Origin: JAPPFW01 sp965200835
Lineage (GTDB): Bacteria > Actinomycetota > Acidimicrobiia > Spongiisociales > Spongiisociaceae
Direction of reading: 5' to 3'
NCBI GenBank assembly: GCA_965200835.1
Contig: OZ241390.1
Coordinates: 1,302,001-1,366,000 of the forward strand
Length of the DNA stretch: 64,000 nucleotides
The position numbers and the translations under genes were made by a program. This document shows, piece after piece, positions 1 through 8,401 of this stretch. The stretch's first letter is position 1; each line of letters starts with the position of its first letter. The notes under the pieces were generated by a model. That model made no database searches. It saw only the letters and a program-made list of their open reading frames with translations, and was not told the DNA's origin.

Positions 1-1115
1 ACCTTCACACCCTGATTCCGAAGATCTGGAATGGCGGTGACCGGTACTGCCTCGGCGAAGTCGATGTCGCCTGCTGTCAGGAGGGCCGCCTGCTGGGCTG
101 CGTCGGGGATCACCCGCAGAATGATGCGCTCTGCCTGGGCCGGGCCCAAGAAGTAGTCGTCATTGCGCTTCAACACGATCTGCACGCCAGGTTCCAGCGA
201 CTCCAAGTAGTAGGGGCCGGTACCCACATCGTTGGTCTTCAGATAGTTGTGACCCCATGGATCGTCGGTAGTGCCCTTGGTCGACAGGACCTTCGAGTCA
301 TAGACCGTGACGCCTGCGTTGGAAAGCACATGCAGCGGAAAAGGAGTGGGCTTGTTGAAATCGAACCGGATGTGGTAACGATCGATAACCGTAATGGCAT
401 CATCGATGTCGCCCTCCGAACCGAAGTCGTACAGGCCGATCACCGCATGGTCGAACCAACCGCCGATGTCCAGGTAGGCCGCCCGGCGGAAGCTCCACTT
501 CACGTCCTCGGCGGTCATCTCGTTGCCGCTGTGATGGAACTTGACGCCTTCACGGAGCTTGAAGGTCACCGAAGTGCAATCCTCGTTGAACTCCCAACTC
601 TCGGCCAGCAAACCCTGGGGACGGGTGGAATCCGCCACCAACACCCCGTCGGCGTTCGGGACCAGATGGAAAGTAGTCAGCTGGTCATACATGTTGGCCA
701 CCATCTCCGATGCACGAGCCTCGAAGTTCCGCCGGGGATCGATAGTCGACACATCACCACTGATGGCCCGGACGATGGTCATACCAGCTACCGGATCGAC
801 ACCCCTGGGCGGCGCCGCCTCGGACTCCGGAGCACAGCTGCCTTCCTCCCCCATCAGTTCCTCACCGGTGGTAGCAAGCGTTGTGGTCACCTGCTCCTCG
901 GCCATGGTGGTCTCGGTCATGGCGGTGGTGGTGGTCTCCTCGGCCATAGGCTCTTCGTCGTCCATCATTGCCATGGCCGTGGTAGTAGTCGCCTCAGCGG
1001 CTGCGGCGGTGGTGGCGACAGGGTCCGGTTGGGCGGTGTCGTCGTCCCCGCCGCACGCGGCAGCTACCACCGCGAGCGCCAAGAGCATTGTTACCCACAT
1101 ACGGAATCTGGTCAT
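1..1115 (-). CDS. ABC transporter substrate-binding lipoprotein, family 5 (peptide/nickel type), 3' end outside window
   Basis: Extracellular solute receptor of a DppA/OppA-type ABC importer. Only the first 371 codons lie in the window and the gene runs off the left edge. The start at 1115 is preceded by a strong AAGGAAGGTAGAG ribosome site. The product opens with a lipoprotein signal peptide ending in VVAAACGG (lipobox Cys near residue 21). A low-complexity linker of about 70 residues rich in Thr, Met, Ala and Glu follows. The SBP_bac_5 fold begins near residue 110, with family-like segments STIDPRRNF, TSVTFKLREGVKFH and MTAEDVKWSFRRA. The ligand cannot be predicted; dipeptides are plausible because the divergent neighbour is an M19 dipeptidase. 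Permease and ATPase genes, if linked, lie beyond the window. Confidence 0.9.
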   Translation of the reverse strand, partial: MTRFRMWVTMLLALAVVAAACGGDDDTAQPDPVATTAAAAEATTTTAMAMMDDEEPMAEETTTTAMTETTMAEEQVTTTLATTGEELMGEEGSCAPESEAAPPRGVDPVAGMTIVRAISGDVSTIDPRRNFEARASEMVANMYDQLTTFHLVPNADGVLVADSTRPQGLLAESWEFNEDCTSVTFKLREGVKFHHSGNEMTAEDVKWSFRRAAYLDIGGWFDHAVIGLYDFGSEGDIDDAITVIDRYHIRFDFNKPTPFPLHVLSNAGVTVYDSKVLSTKGTTDDPWGHNYLKTNDVGTGPYYLESLEPGVQIVLKRNDDYFLGPAQAERIILRVIPDAAQQAALLTAGDIDFAEAVPVTAIPDLRNQGVK

Positions 1116-1328
1116 CTCTACCTTCCTTCTGGAGCTCTCGATGAAATGGCCTGCATACCTGCCAACGAATAGAGCCCCCCGAGGCAGCCCAAAGCCATCA
1201 GATACGCAGCCGCGGGAAATGCTAGCACGGCGCTAATGCCCGGCTTCAAGGGGCCTATCTCGACCCGTCCGGGTCCACGGTCCCGGCGTACAATCTGGAG
1301 GTCCTCGACTTCACCTGGGAGGTAGTGA

Positions 1329-2279
1329 ATGGCCGTAGTGGACGGGGTCTGCCCGTTGATGACGGATCCCGACAGTTGGGACAGCTGGATACAGGGCGGA
1401 GTCGATATTGCCGTGCCCACGGTGGCGAACTGGGAAGGCCCGGCTGAGACCCTTGGCCTACTGAGGCAATGGGCTCGGTGGCTGGAGTCCGACCCCCGGA
1501 TCGAGGCGATCAGCGAGTCCGATGACTTCGACCGCTTCCCGATCGTTGGCAAGCTGGGTGTGGTGATCCACTTTCAGAACACCCTTCCTATGGGAGATGA
1601 TCTGGCCAACTACCGGCGTTTTCATCGCCGAGGTCTGAGGATGGCTCAGCTTTGCTATAACCGGACCAACGCAGTGGGGGACGGATGCCTGGAACCGGGA
1701 GACGGCCCACTCACCTCGTTCGGGCGACAGGTGGTGGCCGAGATGAATCGTTTGGGGATGGTAGTGGACCTCTCACACACCGGGCGGCGTACCACTATGG
1801 ATGCCATGCGGGTGACGGCGGCTCCCCCGGTGTTCTCGCACTCCAACCCGAAGGCTCTCTGTTCCAACCGTCGCAACATCGATGATGACCAGATCAGAGC
1901 GGTTGCCGACTTGGGTGGTCTGGTGGGGGTCAATGCCTATCCAGCCTTCGTCAGGCAAGGCGGCAAGGGGGCCACGGTGTCTGATCTGGTAGACCACATC
2001 GACTACCTGGTGGATCTGATCGGGCCTGAGCGAGTGGGGCTCGGGCTCGACTTCTGCAAGCTCAGTCCCGAAGTGCACGCCGAGTACATAGCGTCCGGCG
2101 AGTGGAGCATCGAGGACTATCCCGATGACTCGGGTACCTACCCGATCGGCCTGGAAACCCCCGTCCAGATTCCCAATATCGAACGGGAACTCGTCAAGCG
2201 GGGTTATCCATCTGACGCCATCGAGGCCATCCTCGGCCAGAACTGGATAGATCTCTACCGCAGGGTGTGGTCTACCTGA
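1329..2279 (+). CDS. M19-family (renal/membrane-type) dipeptidase
   Basis: Putative zinc dipeptidase of peptidase family M19, 316 aa, slightly short for the family. The TIM-barrel signatures are clear: MVVDLSHTG, then FSHSNPKALCSNRRNI, then LGGLVGVNAYPAF, then ERVGLGLDF. The N-terminus reads VVDGVCPLM and lacks the His-x-Asp pair that normally supplies two metal ligands (DGHxD in classical members), so metal binding may differ. The ATG at 1329 has GGGAGGTAG eight bases upstream. It is divergent from the peptide-binding lipoprotein gene, which suggests uptake and cleavage of dipeptides as a joint function (inference). The 213-base divergent spacer shows no promoter I can defend. Confidence 0.85.
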   Translation: MAVVDGVCPLMTDPDSWDSWIQGGVDIAVPTVANWEGPAETLGLLRQWARWLESDPRIEAISESDDFDRFPIVGKLGVVIHFQNTLPMGDDLANYRRFHRRGLRMAQLCYNRTNAVGDGCLEPGDGPLTSFGRQVVAEMNRLGMVVDLSHTGRRTTMDAMRVTAAPPVFSHSNPKALCSNRRNIDDDQIRAVADLGGLVGVNAYPAFVRQGGKGATVSDLVDHIDYLVDLIGPERVGLGLDFCKLSPEVHAEYIASGEWSIEDYPDDSGTYPIGLETPVQIPNIERELVKRGYPSDAIEAILGQNWIDLYRRVWST

Positions 2280-2290
2280 CCTAACGGCCC

Positions 2291-2481
2291 AGAACGCGAA
2301 AACCCGCCGCCGGATCCCCGGGCTGCGGGCCCTCCCCCAACCGCCACCACCTGGGTCTTGAGCGCGTCCGGTCCAACCCCCAGAGGGTCGTGCCGGACAG
2401 ATGATCCTGCCCCGATCCGTTCGGCCGTTACGGACCGGTGTGCTTGCGGCTGAAGACCAGTATGCCGGGTGGGTGTGACAC
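2291..2481 (-). repeat. Non-coding repeat element, copy A
   Basis: Read on the minus strand, this roughly 190-bp stretch starts with TGTCACACCC, followed by CATACTG, and ends with GGGGGAGGGCCCG, GGCGG and TTTTCGCGTTCT. The same ordered landmarks recur at 24659-24871 on the plus strand, with the middle diverged. It fills most of the gap between the dipeptidase and the SIMPL gene. It may be a remnant of a mobile or repeated element, or a structured RNA. In reading frame the 3' part of both copies gives GGGGWGRAR, but no credible gene surrounds it. Confidence 0.55.
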
Positions 2482-2603
2482 GGGAACCCCTGGGCTCGGT
2501 ATTGCCGTCTAATCCGCAGAAGGAGCTCTGGCAGGAGCACGCGGCATGGGCAATAATTGACCAGTCGTTGAAGACTAGACGTGATAGCAGAAAGGGATCG
2601 GAC

Positions 2604-3443
2604 ATGAGCAGAGCGGTACAGGTTTCTGGGGCAAGACTGAGAGTTGGAGTCGGGCTGGTGGTATTGATCGCGCTAGCTGTCGCCAGTTGGTGGCTGATGA
2701 TGCAACCGGCGCAAGGGCAGGAGACTGGGGCGGAACACGAAGAGTCTGCCAGCACCGAGGAGCTGACAGAGCTGGAGGTGGAGGGCGTCGGATCCCGCAG
2801 TGTCAGTTATGACGGAGCTACCGCCCGGTTCACGGTAAGCGTGCTGCGTGACTCGGTCATCACCGCCGTTTCCGAGGGGAACAAGACCTTGACGGCCATT
2901 GCCGCCGAGGTAGAGAAGCGATGCACGGAGGACGAGCCGGAAGACGCCGACCATACCGCTGCTCCTACCTGTATCTCCCCGAGTGGATTGCAGACTGTGG
3001 GTATCCGTATCCACGAGGAGTTCGATTGGGCCGAGCAGGGCCGGGTCTCCAGAGGGTTCCGCTACGAGAACCAGCTGTCGATCGCCATCCGCGGGACGGG
3101 ATTCGCCGGTGGGCTGGTAGACCTGGTCATCTCGAGCGGAGGAGACAATGTACGGTTCGACGCGATCACGTTTACCACCTCCGGCCGGGCGGAGTACCAA
3201 CGGCTTGCCCTACTCGATGCCGTCGACGACGCCCGAGCGACTGCCCAGGCCATCGCCGATCACATGGAGTACGAGATCGCCCGCATCGTCCGAGTGGAAC
3301 CGGCGACGGGGTTCGACGGCGAGATCTCACGCATAGAGACCATGGCGGCGGATGCGGAGTCGGTGCCCACGCCGGTGTTCGCCGGCACCGAGCTGATCAC
3401 TTCCCGGGTGACGATGGTCTTCGAGCTCCGTCCAGCCGCCTAG
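2604..3443 (+). CDS. SIMPL (DUF541) domain envelope protein
   Basis: A 279-aa protein with one N-terminal membrane anchor or signal segment (about residues 12-30, VGVGLVVLIALAVASWWL) followed by an exported SIMPL/DUF541 domain. Family features are the opening LEVEGVGSRSVSYDGATA, FTVSVLRDSV, alternating beta strands and the late DDARATAQAIADHM helix. SIMPL proteins form periplasmic or envelope oligomers with poorly defined roles, some linked to stress tolerance. I chose the ATG at 2604 because the signal anchor starts there and AAAGGGATC precedes it; the frame stays open to 2469 without a better start. A TTGACC at 2557-2562 could be part of a promoter. It is monocistronic. Confidence 0.85.
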   Translation: MSRAVQVSGARLRVGVGLVVLIALAVASWWLMMQPAQGQETGAEHEESASTEELTELEVEGVGSRSVSYDGATARFTVSVLRDSVITAVSEGNKTLTAIAAEVEKRCTEDEPEDADHTAAPTCISPSGLQTVGIRIHEEFDWAEQGRVSRGFRYENQLSIAIRGTGFAGGLVDLVISSGGDNVRFDAITFTTSGRAEYQRLALLDAVDDARATAQAIADHMEYEIARIVRVEPATGFDGEISRIETMAADAESVPTPVFAGTELITSRVTMVFELRPAA

Positions 3444-3468
3444 CCAGCGGGCAGAACCCCGCCTACCT

Positions 3469-3507
3469 GTGAGCCGTCACCTGGCCGACCGCCGGGTGAC
3501 GGCTCAC
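3469..3507. terminator. 13-bp perfect inverted repeat between convergent genes
   Basis: GTGAGCCGTCACC (3469-3481) and GGTGACGGCTCAC (3495-3507) are perfect inverted repeats around a 13-nt loop. The hairpin sits 25 bases after the SIMPL stop and faces the antitoxin gene from the other side, so a bidirectional transcription end is likely. There is no T-tract on either side, so it is not a classical intrinsic terminator; an operator-like palindrome is the alternative. Confidence 0.5.
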
Positions 3508-3645
3508 GTCGGGAGCAGGGTGATTGAGCACGTCGGTCGCGGGGCGGTTGCGATGCGAGTATCAGCGGGCAGTCGGGTGCCTAGCCCGCGCTCAGGCTGT
3601 GGCAAGCCTCAGGGTCGCCTTCACCGCGGCCTAGGCGTCGACAAC
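3490..3645 (-). pseudogene. Remnant of a PIN-domain (VapC/FitB-like) toxin
   Basis: Directly overlapping the end of the antitoxin-like gene, the minus strand at 3645-3619 reads V-V-D-A-stop-A-A-V-K-A. That is the PIN-toxin opening VVDASAAVKA with the Ser codon turned into TAG. No start codon is present and the frame soon stops again. A further run reading RPATDVLNHPA may be debris of the next PIN segment, where intact toxins read like TDVLNAL. This is too short and broken to be functional. The identification rests on pattern similarity and on its position, since antitoxin-then-PIN order is typical. Confidence 0.45.
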
Positions 3646-3866
3646 GGTCCCCGCCCCTCGTCGAGGGCAGCTGGCACCTCCGCCGTGCCGATGCCTAGGC
3701 CTGGGACTTCCTCCAGCAGGGCTGGGTTTCTGGCCCTACTAGTCGAGGCAGCCAGCTCGCGTATCGCCATGGCTGACACCGACAGGCCATTGGCCGCCAC
3801 TAGCAGCCTGAGTCGATCGATCACCTCGTCCGGAACATCGGCAGGTACAGGTTCGGAAGGTTGCAA
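3621..3866 (-). CDS. FitA/VapB-like antitoxin, apparently orphaned
   Basis: An 81-aa protein reading from a TTG start at 3866. Residues 8-35 (VPADVPDEVIDRLRLLVAAN then GLSVSAMAIRELA) look like the ribbon-helix-helix DNA-binding part of FitA/VapB-type antitoxins, and the Glu/Leu-rich tail resembles a toxin-binding tail. Such proteins neutralise a PIN RNase and repress their own operon. Here the toxin is only a broken remnant overlapping the 3' end, so any surviving role would be DNA binding. No strong ribosome site precedes the TTG; an upstream ATG is absent. Confidence 0.55.
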   Translation of the reverse strand: MQPSEPVPADVPDEVIDRLRLLVAANGLSVSAMAIRELAASTSRARNPALLEEVPGLGIGTAEVPAALDEGRGPLSTPRPR

Positions 3867-3950
3867 GATGCTAGCGATCGGCCAATAGAGCTATTTTACG
3901 GGACCCTTGCTCCCCCTAGCGGCCCTTCAAGGGTGTCTGGAGATGCTAAG

Positions 3951-5177
3951 TCATCGCACCCAGGATGGGGCATGTGCGGGTCGAGTCTCCGGAAGGTAGT
4001 CGCCTAGCAAGGCGGCCGTGTCCTGGGCTATCAGGGACTCTTCGTCAGTGGGTATCACGCAGATGTCTATGGGGCTGTCGCCGGTTGAGATGCGTCTCTC
4101 TCCTCCGCCCCGATTGCGTGACTGGTCGATGGTGAGGCCGATGGTCTCCAGACCCGCCAGGACCACCGACCTGAGCTCGGCGCTGTTCTCCCCGATCCCG
4201 CCCGAGAAGACCACCCCGTCGCAGGGCGTGACCTGGACCAGGAAGGCGCCCAGATAGCGGCGGACCCGGTGCGCAAAGGCTTCCATCGCCAGAAGGGCGG
4301 ATCGATCGCCTTCCCGGGCATGGTGCGCAATCCGGCGGAAGTCCGGGGAGATGCCGCTCAGGCCCAAGAGGCCCCCCTCCCGTTCCAGACCTTGCCGGAT
4401 CTCCGAGGCCGCCAGGCCCCTCTCCAGCAAGTGGAGGACTACCGCCGGATCGAGGTCACCGCTACGGGTGCCCATCACCAGCCCCTCCAGGGGGGTCATT
4501 CCCATCGAGGTGTCGATCGCCTTCCCCTCCCTGATGGCACAGGCCGATGCGCCGGCCCCCAGATGGAGGGTCACCAGGTTGGGTCTTGCCTTGTCGAGGA
4601 GCCGGGCAGCCCGCCCCGCCAGGTAACGATGGCTGATGCCGTGGAATCCGTAGCGACGCACTCCGAAGTCCCGTAGCCAGCGATCAGGAACCGCGTACCG
4701 GTAGGCAGCCGGGGGGAGGGTGGAGAAGAAGGCCGTGTCGAACACCGCCACCCCCACCGCCTCGGGAAGCAGCTCACGTACCGCCCGGATGCCCGCCAGG
4801 TTGGCAGGATTGTGCAGCGGCGCTAGGGCGGCCAGGTCATCGATGGCCTCGATGACCGACCGGTCGATAACCACCGACTCCGAGAACCTGTCGCCGCCGT
4901 GCACCACTCGGTGCCCTACCCCTATGATCTCATCCAGGTGGGTGACCGGCGGGGGGGAGCCGAAGCTGGTGAGCGCATCCACTACCCGAACCACGCCCTG
5001 GCGATAGCCGATCGGGCCCACCTCGACGGTGACCCGGTCGTCCCCAGCTCGGTGCCGGTGCCTAGCCCAGGCGCGGCCGACTCCTTCGATGAGGCCGCCG
5101 GCCAGGACCTCCAACCTCGCCCCGTACAGCCGGTACTTGATGGACGAGCTCCCGCCGTTGATCACCAGGATCCGCAT
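3951..5177 (-). CDS. ackA: Acetate kinase
   Basis: ATP:acetate phosphotransferase, 408 aa, cytoplasmic ASKHA-fold enzyme interconverting acetate and acetyl-phosphate. Recognisable blocks in order: VINGGSSSIKY (phosphate loop; most members have NCGSSS or NAGSSS), GHRVVHGG, LAPLHNPANLAGI, AVFDTAFFSTLPPAAYRYA, YGFHGISHRYL, LHLGAGASACAI and DTSMGMTPLEGLVMGTRSGD. The ATG at 5177 follows GAGGATGTT. It is the last gene on the minus strand after the complex I operon, 114 bases beyond nuoN, and could be read through from it. No phosphotransacetylase gene is adjacent, so its acetyl-phosphate partner must lie elsewhere. Confidence 0.95.
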   Translation of the reverse strand: MRILVINGGSSSIKYRLYGARLEVLAGGLIEGVGRAWARHRHRAGDDRVTVEVGPIGYRQGVVRVVDALTSFGSPPPVTHLDEIIGVGHRVVHGGDRFSESVVIDRSVIEAIDDLAALAPLHNPANLAGIRAVRELLPEAVGVAVFDTAFFSTLPPAAYRYAVPDRWLRDFGVRRYGFHGISHRYLAGRAARLLDKARPNLVTLHLGAGASACAIREGKAIDTSMGMTPLEGLVMGTRSGDLDPAVVLHLLERGLAASEIRQGLEREGGLLGLSGISPDFRRIAHHAREGDRSALLAMEAFAHRVRRYLGAFLVQVTPCDGVVFSGGIGENSAELRSVVLAGLETIGLTIDQSRNRGGGERRISTGDSPIDICVIPTDEESLIAQDTAALLGDYLPETRPAHAPSWVR

Positions 5178-5291
5178 AACATCCTCATCGGTGTGGCAAC
5201 CGCGCTACTCCGTCCTATGTGAGCAGTCTGCCCGTGAGCGGGAACTAGAGGGGAACGAAACGACCGGAAGGGTCCTCGGGCCGCAGAGTGC

Positions 5292-6791
5292 TCAGACTCC
5301 GAGAGTTACGACCTTGGCCGCTTCCGCGAACACCCCGGCCAGCTGGGAAGGCAGCACACCGGCGACCAGCACGAACAGCACTGTGATACCCAAGGCGAGA
5401 GCCAGGGAACCGGTGAGCGGGCGGGCCAGCCGGACCGCGTCCGGACCGTCGGCGGGGAGGGGGTCCATCCACATCGTCTTGCCCACCCGGGCGTAGTAGA
5501 ACAGCGCGATCACCGCATTGACCGCCGCCACCACCGCCAGCCCCGTGGTCCAGGGATCAGCCGGGCGCAGAATGGCTAGGAACATGGCGAACTTGGCATA
5601 CCAGCCGGCCAGAGGCGGGATACCGGCCAGCGAGAAGAAGAAGATCGCCCCCAGCGTCGCTAGGCGGGGCGAGTAACGCCACATGCCTGCCCAGCCGTCC
5701 ACCATGACCGTCCCGGTCCGCCGGGCCGCCGCGATCACGACTGCGAATGCGCCCAGGTTCATGAAGGCGTAGATGATCAAATAGACGATGGTGGCCGAGG
5801 CCGCCTCCTGGATGATCCCCGGGTCGTTGGTTACTGCCGCGGCGGCGAACGGCACCAGGATGAACCCGCCTTGAGCGATCGACGAGTAGGCGAGCATGCG
5901 GACTAGGTTGTCCTGCCGAAGCGCTACCACGTTGCCGAGCGTCATGGACAGGGCGGCCAGCACCCACAGGGCCGGCCCCCAGATCTCGGTCACCGACGGG
6001 AAGGCCTGATAGCAGAGCAGCAGCAGACCGACGAAGCCCGCCGTCTTGGAACCGACCGACAGGTAGGCGGTCACCGGAGTGGGCGCGCCCTCGTAGGTGT
6101 CAGGTGCCCAAAAGTGGAAAGGCACCGCGGTGATCTTGAAGCCGAACCCCACCAGGGTGAACAGCACCGCCAAGCGGAAGGCGCCGCTGTCCGCCAGTCC
6201 GGCCCCGGCGGCGCGGATGCCCTCGAAGGTCACCGAACCGGTGAGACCATAGAGGAACGACATCCCGTACAGGAGGATGGCGGTCGACAGGACTCCCAGA
6301 ACGAAAAACTTTAGGGAAGCCTCGTTGGATCGGGCGTCCCCCTTGCGCCAGCCGGCGAGCAAGAAGAGAGGTCCGGTCACCAGCTCGAGGCCCACGAACA
6401 CAGTGATCAGGTCGCGAGAGGACGCCATGACCAGCGAGCCCAGGATCGAGATCAGCATCAGCAGGTAGTACTCGCCCTGGTAGTAACGGTCGCTCTCGAT
6501 GTAGGAGACCGAAATGAGCAGCACTAGGTATCCGCCGATGATGAACACCGCCTTGAGCACCAGGGCGAAGCCATCCACCACGTAGGCACCCCCCAGCATC
6601 GATCTGGTCTCCGGACCTCCCCCGAAGGCCAGCGTCACCAGTGGTATGGCCGCCAGGGCGAGGCCCAGCGTCCCGGCGAAAGCCGTCCAATATTTGCGGG
6701 AGCGGGGAACTACCACATCGAGGCCCAGCACGGCCAGGATCGTGGTGGCTACGACGATCTCGGGCGCCAGCGCGTGGTAGTCCAGTACCAC
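5292..6791 (-). CDS. nuoN: NADH-quinone oxidoreductase subunit N
   Basis: Membrane proton-pumping subunit of complex I, 499 aa and about 14 membrane helices, homologous to Mrp antiporter subunits. Family features include the lysine-bearing helix WRKGDARSNEASLKFFVLG, the half-channel segment LVGFGFKITAVPFHFWAPD, and LSLAG-type SLAGIPPLAGWYAKF. It starts with GTG at 6791, four bases after the nuoM stop, so it is translationally linked. It is the final subunit gene of the operon. Confidence 0.97.
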   Translation of the reverse strand: MVLDYHALAPEIVVATTILAVLGLDVVVPRSRKYWTAFAGTLGLALAAIPLVTLAFGGGPETRSMLGGAYVVDGFALVLKAVFIIGGYLVLLISVSYIESDRYYQGEYYLLMLISILGSLVMASSRDLITVFVGLELVTGPLFLLAGWRKGDARSNEASLKFFVLGVLSTAILLYGMSFLYGLTGSVTFEGIRAAGAGLADSGAFRLAVLFTLVGFGFKITAVPFHFWAPDTYEGAPTPVTAYLSVGSKTAGFVGLLLLCYQAFPSVTEIWGPALWVLAALSMTLGNVVALRQDNLVRMLAYSSIAQGGFILVPFAAAAVTNDPGIIQEAASATIVYLIIYAFMNLGAFAVVIAAARRTGTVMVDGWAGMWRYSPRLATLGAIFFFSLAGIPPLAGWYAKFAMFLAILRPADPWTTGLAVVAAVNAVIALFYYARVGKTMWMDPLPADGPDAVRLARPLTGSLALALGITVLFVLVAGVLPSQLAGVFAEAAKVVTLGV

Positions 6792-6795
6792 CGGA

Positions 6796-8379
6796 TCAGC
6801 CTCCGAAAGCCGTCCGCGCCAGGTTCACCACCGCGTCGGTGGTGGCGCCGAACACTAGCCGCGGGTATACGCCGATGGCCACGATGGCCACGATCAGCGG
6901 AGCCCAGGCCAGCCACTCGTAGGCACCCACATCGTGGAACTCGTGACCGGTCCATTCGTCCTTCGGCTCACCCAGGTTGACCCGCTGCAACATCCAAAGC
7001 ATGTAACCGGCGGTGAGCACCGTGCCGATCGCCCCGATCACCATGTAGGTCTGGAACTGGGTCACGCTCAGTCCGGACAGGGGCTGGTAAGCGCCCACCA
7101 GGGACATGAACTCGCCCCAGAACCCGGCCAGGCCCGGCAACCCGAGCGAAGCCATGGCGGTGAAGGCCAGGATGCCACCCATCCAGGGCATCAGCTTCTG
7201 GTTGCCGCCCAGGCGAGAAATCTCACGGGTGTGGTAGCGATGGTGCAGCGATCCGGCCAAGAAGAACAGCAGCCCGGTGATCAGGCCGTGGGCCACCATG
7301 CCGATCAGGGAAGCGTTGAAACCGATATCGGTCATAGTGGCGATCCCGAGCATCACGAAACCCATGTGGCCGACCGACGAGAAGGCGATCAGTCGTTTCA
7401 CGTCGGTCTGGGCGAGACAGGCCAGCGAGCCGTAGATGATTCCGATCACCGCTAGCAAACCGATGAACGGAGCCCACTGGCGGGCCATGTCGGGAAGGAT
7501 CGGGATGGAGATCCGCAGGAAGGCGTAGGAGCCGAGCTTCAGGAGGATGGCGGCCAGCAGCACCGATCCCACTGTGGGGGCGGCAGTGTGGGCATCGGGC
7601 AGCCAGGTGTGGAAGGGCCACATGGGGACCTTCACGGCGAAGCCCAGGAACATGGCCCCGAAGACCAGGAAGGCGAAGGTGCCGCTGCCGAAGGCGTTGT
7701 CGGCGCCCAGGGCGATCAGCGCCGGGATGTCGAAGGTGTTCTCGCCCAGGTGGTCCCCCGATCGGAAGTAGAGGGCCAGGAAACCCAGCAGCATGAAGGC
7801 CGACCCGAACAGGGTGAAGAGGAAGAACTTGATGGCCGCGTAGAGGCGCATGGTCACCGTCCGGCCCAGCACCGGGATTCGCCTCTCGGCACTGTCGCCC
7901 CAGATGCCGATCATGAAGTACATGGGCAGCAGCACCAGCTCGAAGAAGATGAAGAAGAGCACTAGGTCGAGGGCGACGAAGGTTCCGTTCATGCCGGTGA
8001 GCAACAGCAACATCAGGGCCAGGAATCCCCGCACGTTGCGGGGATCCTCCCAATGGTCCCACGAATAAACCACGGCCAGGAAGGTGACCACTGCCGAGAG
8101 CACCAGCAGGGGCAGGCTGATGCCATCGATCCCGATGTGGTAGTTGGCTCCGATAGCGGGGATCCAGCTCTCGATGACCTCGAACTGGAAACCCCCCGAC
8201 GCTCCGTAGTCGAAGGAGATCGCCACCAGCGCGGCCAGGACCCCGGTAGCTCCGGTTACCAGCAGGGCGATCCACTTCTGAGCCGTCTCGTTGGCCTTCG
8301 GAACGGCGAATAGCGCCAGCGCCCCCACAGCTGGCAGGAACACGATGAGGCTGAGCCCCGCGGAATCGAACCAGGTCAT
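6796..8379 (-). CDS. nuoM: NADH-quinone oxidoreductase subunit M
   Basis: Antiporter-like proton-pumping subunit of complex I, 527 aa. Diagnostic stretches are IGIDGISLPLLVL, FFIFFELVLLPMYFMIGIWG (the helix carrying the essential Glu), FLVFGAMFLGFAVKVPMWPF followed by HTWLPDAHTAAPTVGSVLLA, and LACLAQTDVKRLIAFSSVGH. It sits between nuoL and nuoN with a 22-base gap from nuoL, so one transcript is expected. Length and topology are normal for the family. Confidence 0.97.
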   Translation of the reverse strand: MTWFDSAGLSLIVFLPAVGALALFAVPKANETAQKWIALLVTGATGVLAALVAISFDYGASGGFQFEVIESWIPAIGANYHIGIDGISLPLLVLSAVVTFLAVVYSWDHWEDPRNVRGFLALMLLLLTGMNGTFVALDLVLFFIFFELVLLPMYFMIGIWGDSAERRIPVLGRTVTMRLYAAIKFFLFTLFGSAFMLLGFLALYFRSGDHLGENTFDIPALIALGADNAFGSGTFAFLVFGAMFLGFAVKVPMWPFHTWLPDAHTAAPTVGSVLLAAILLKLGSYAFLRISIPILPDMARQWAPFIGLLAVIGIIYGSLACLAQTDVKRLIAFSSVGHMGFVMLGIATMTDIGFNASLIGMVAHGLITGLLFFLAGSLHHRYHTREISRLGGNQKLMPWMGGILAFTAMASLGLPGLAGFWGEFMSLVGAYQPLSGLSVTQFQTYMVIGAIGTVLTAGYMLWMLQRVNLGEPKDEWTGHEFHDVGAYEWLAWAPLIVAIVAIGVYPRLVFGATTDAVVNLARTAFGG

Positions 8380-8401
8380 CTAGCTTCCCTTCCTCTGCTA
8401 C

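Noticed and set aside
249..1236. Long plus-strand open frames opposite the substrate-binding lipoprotein
   Set aside because: They are Ser/Val-rich shadows of the minus-strand coding sequence, without ribosome sites or family features.
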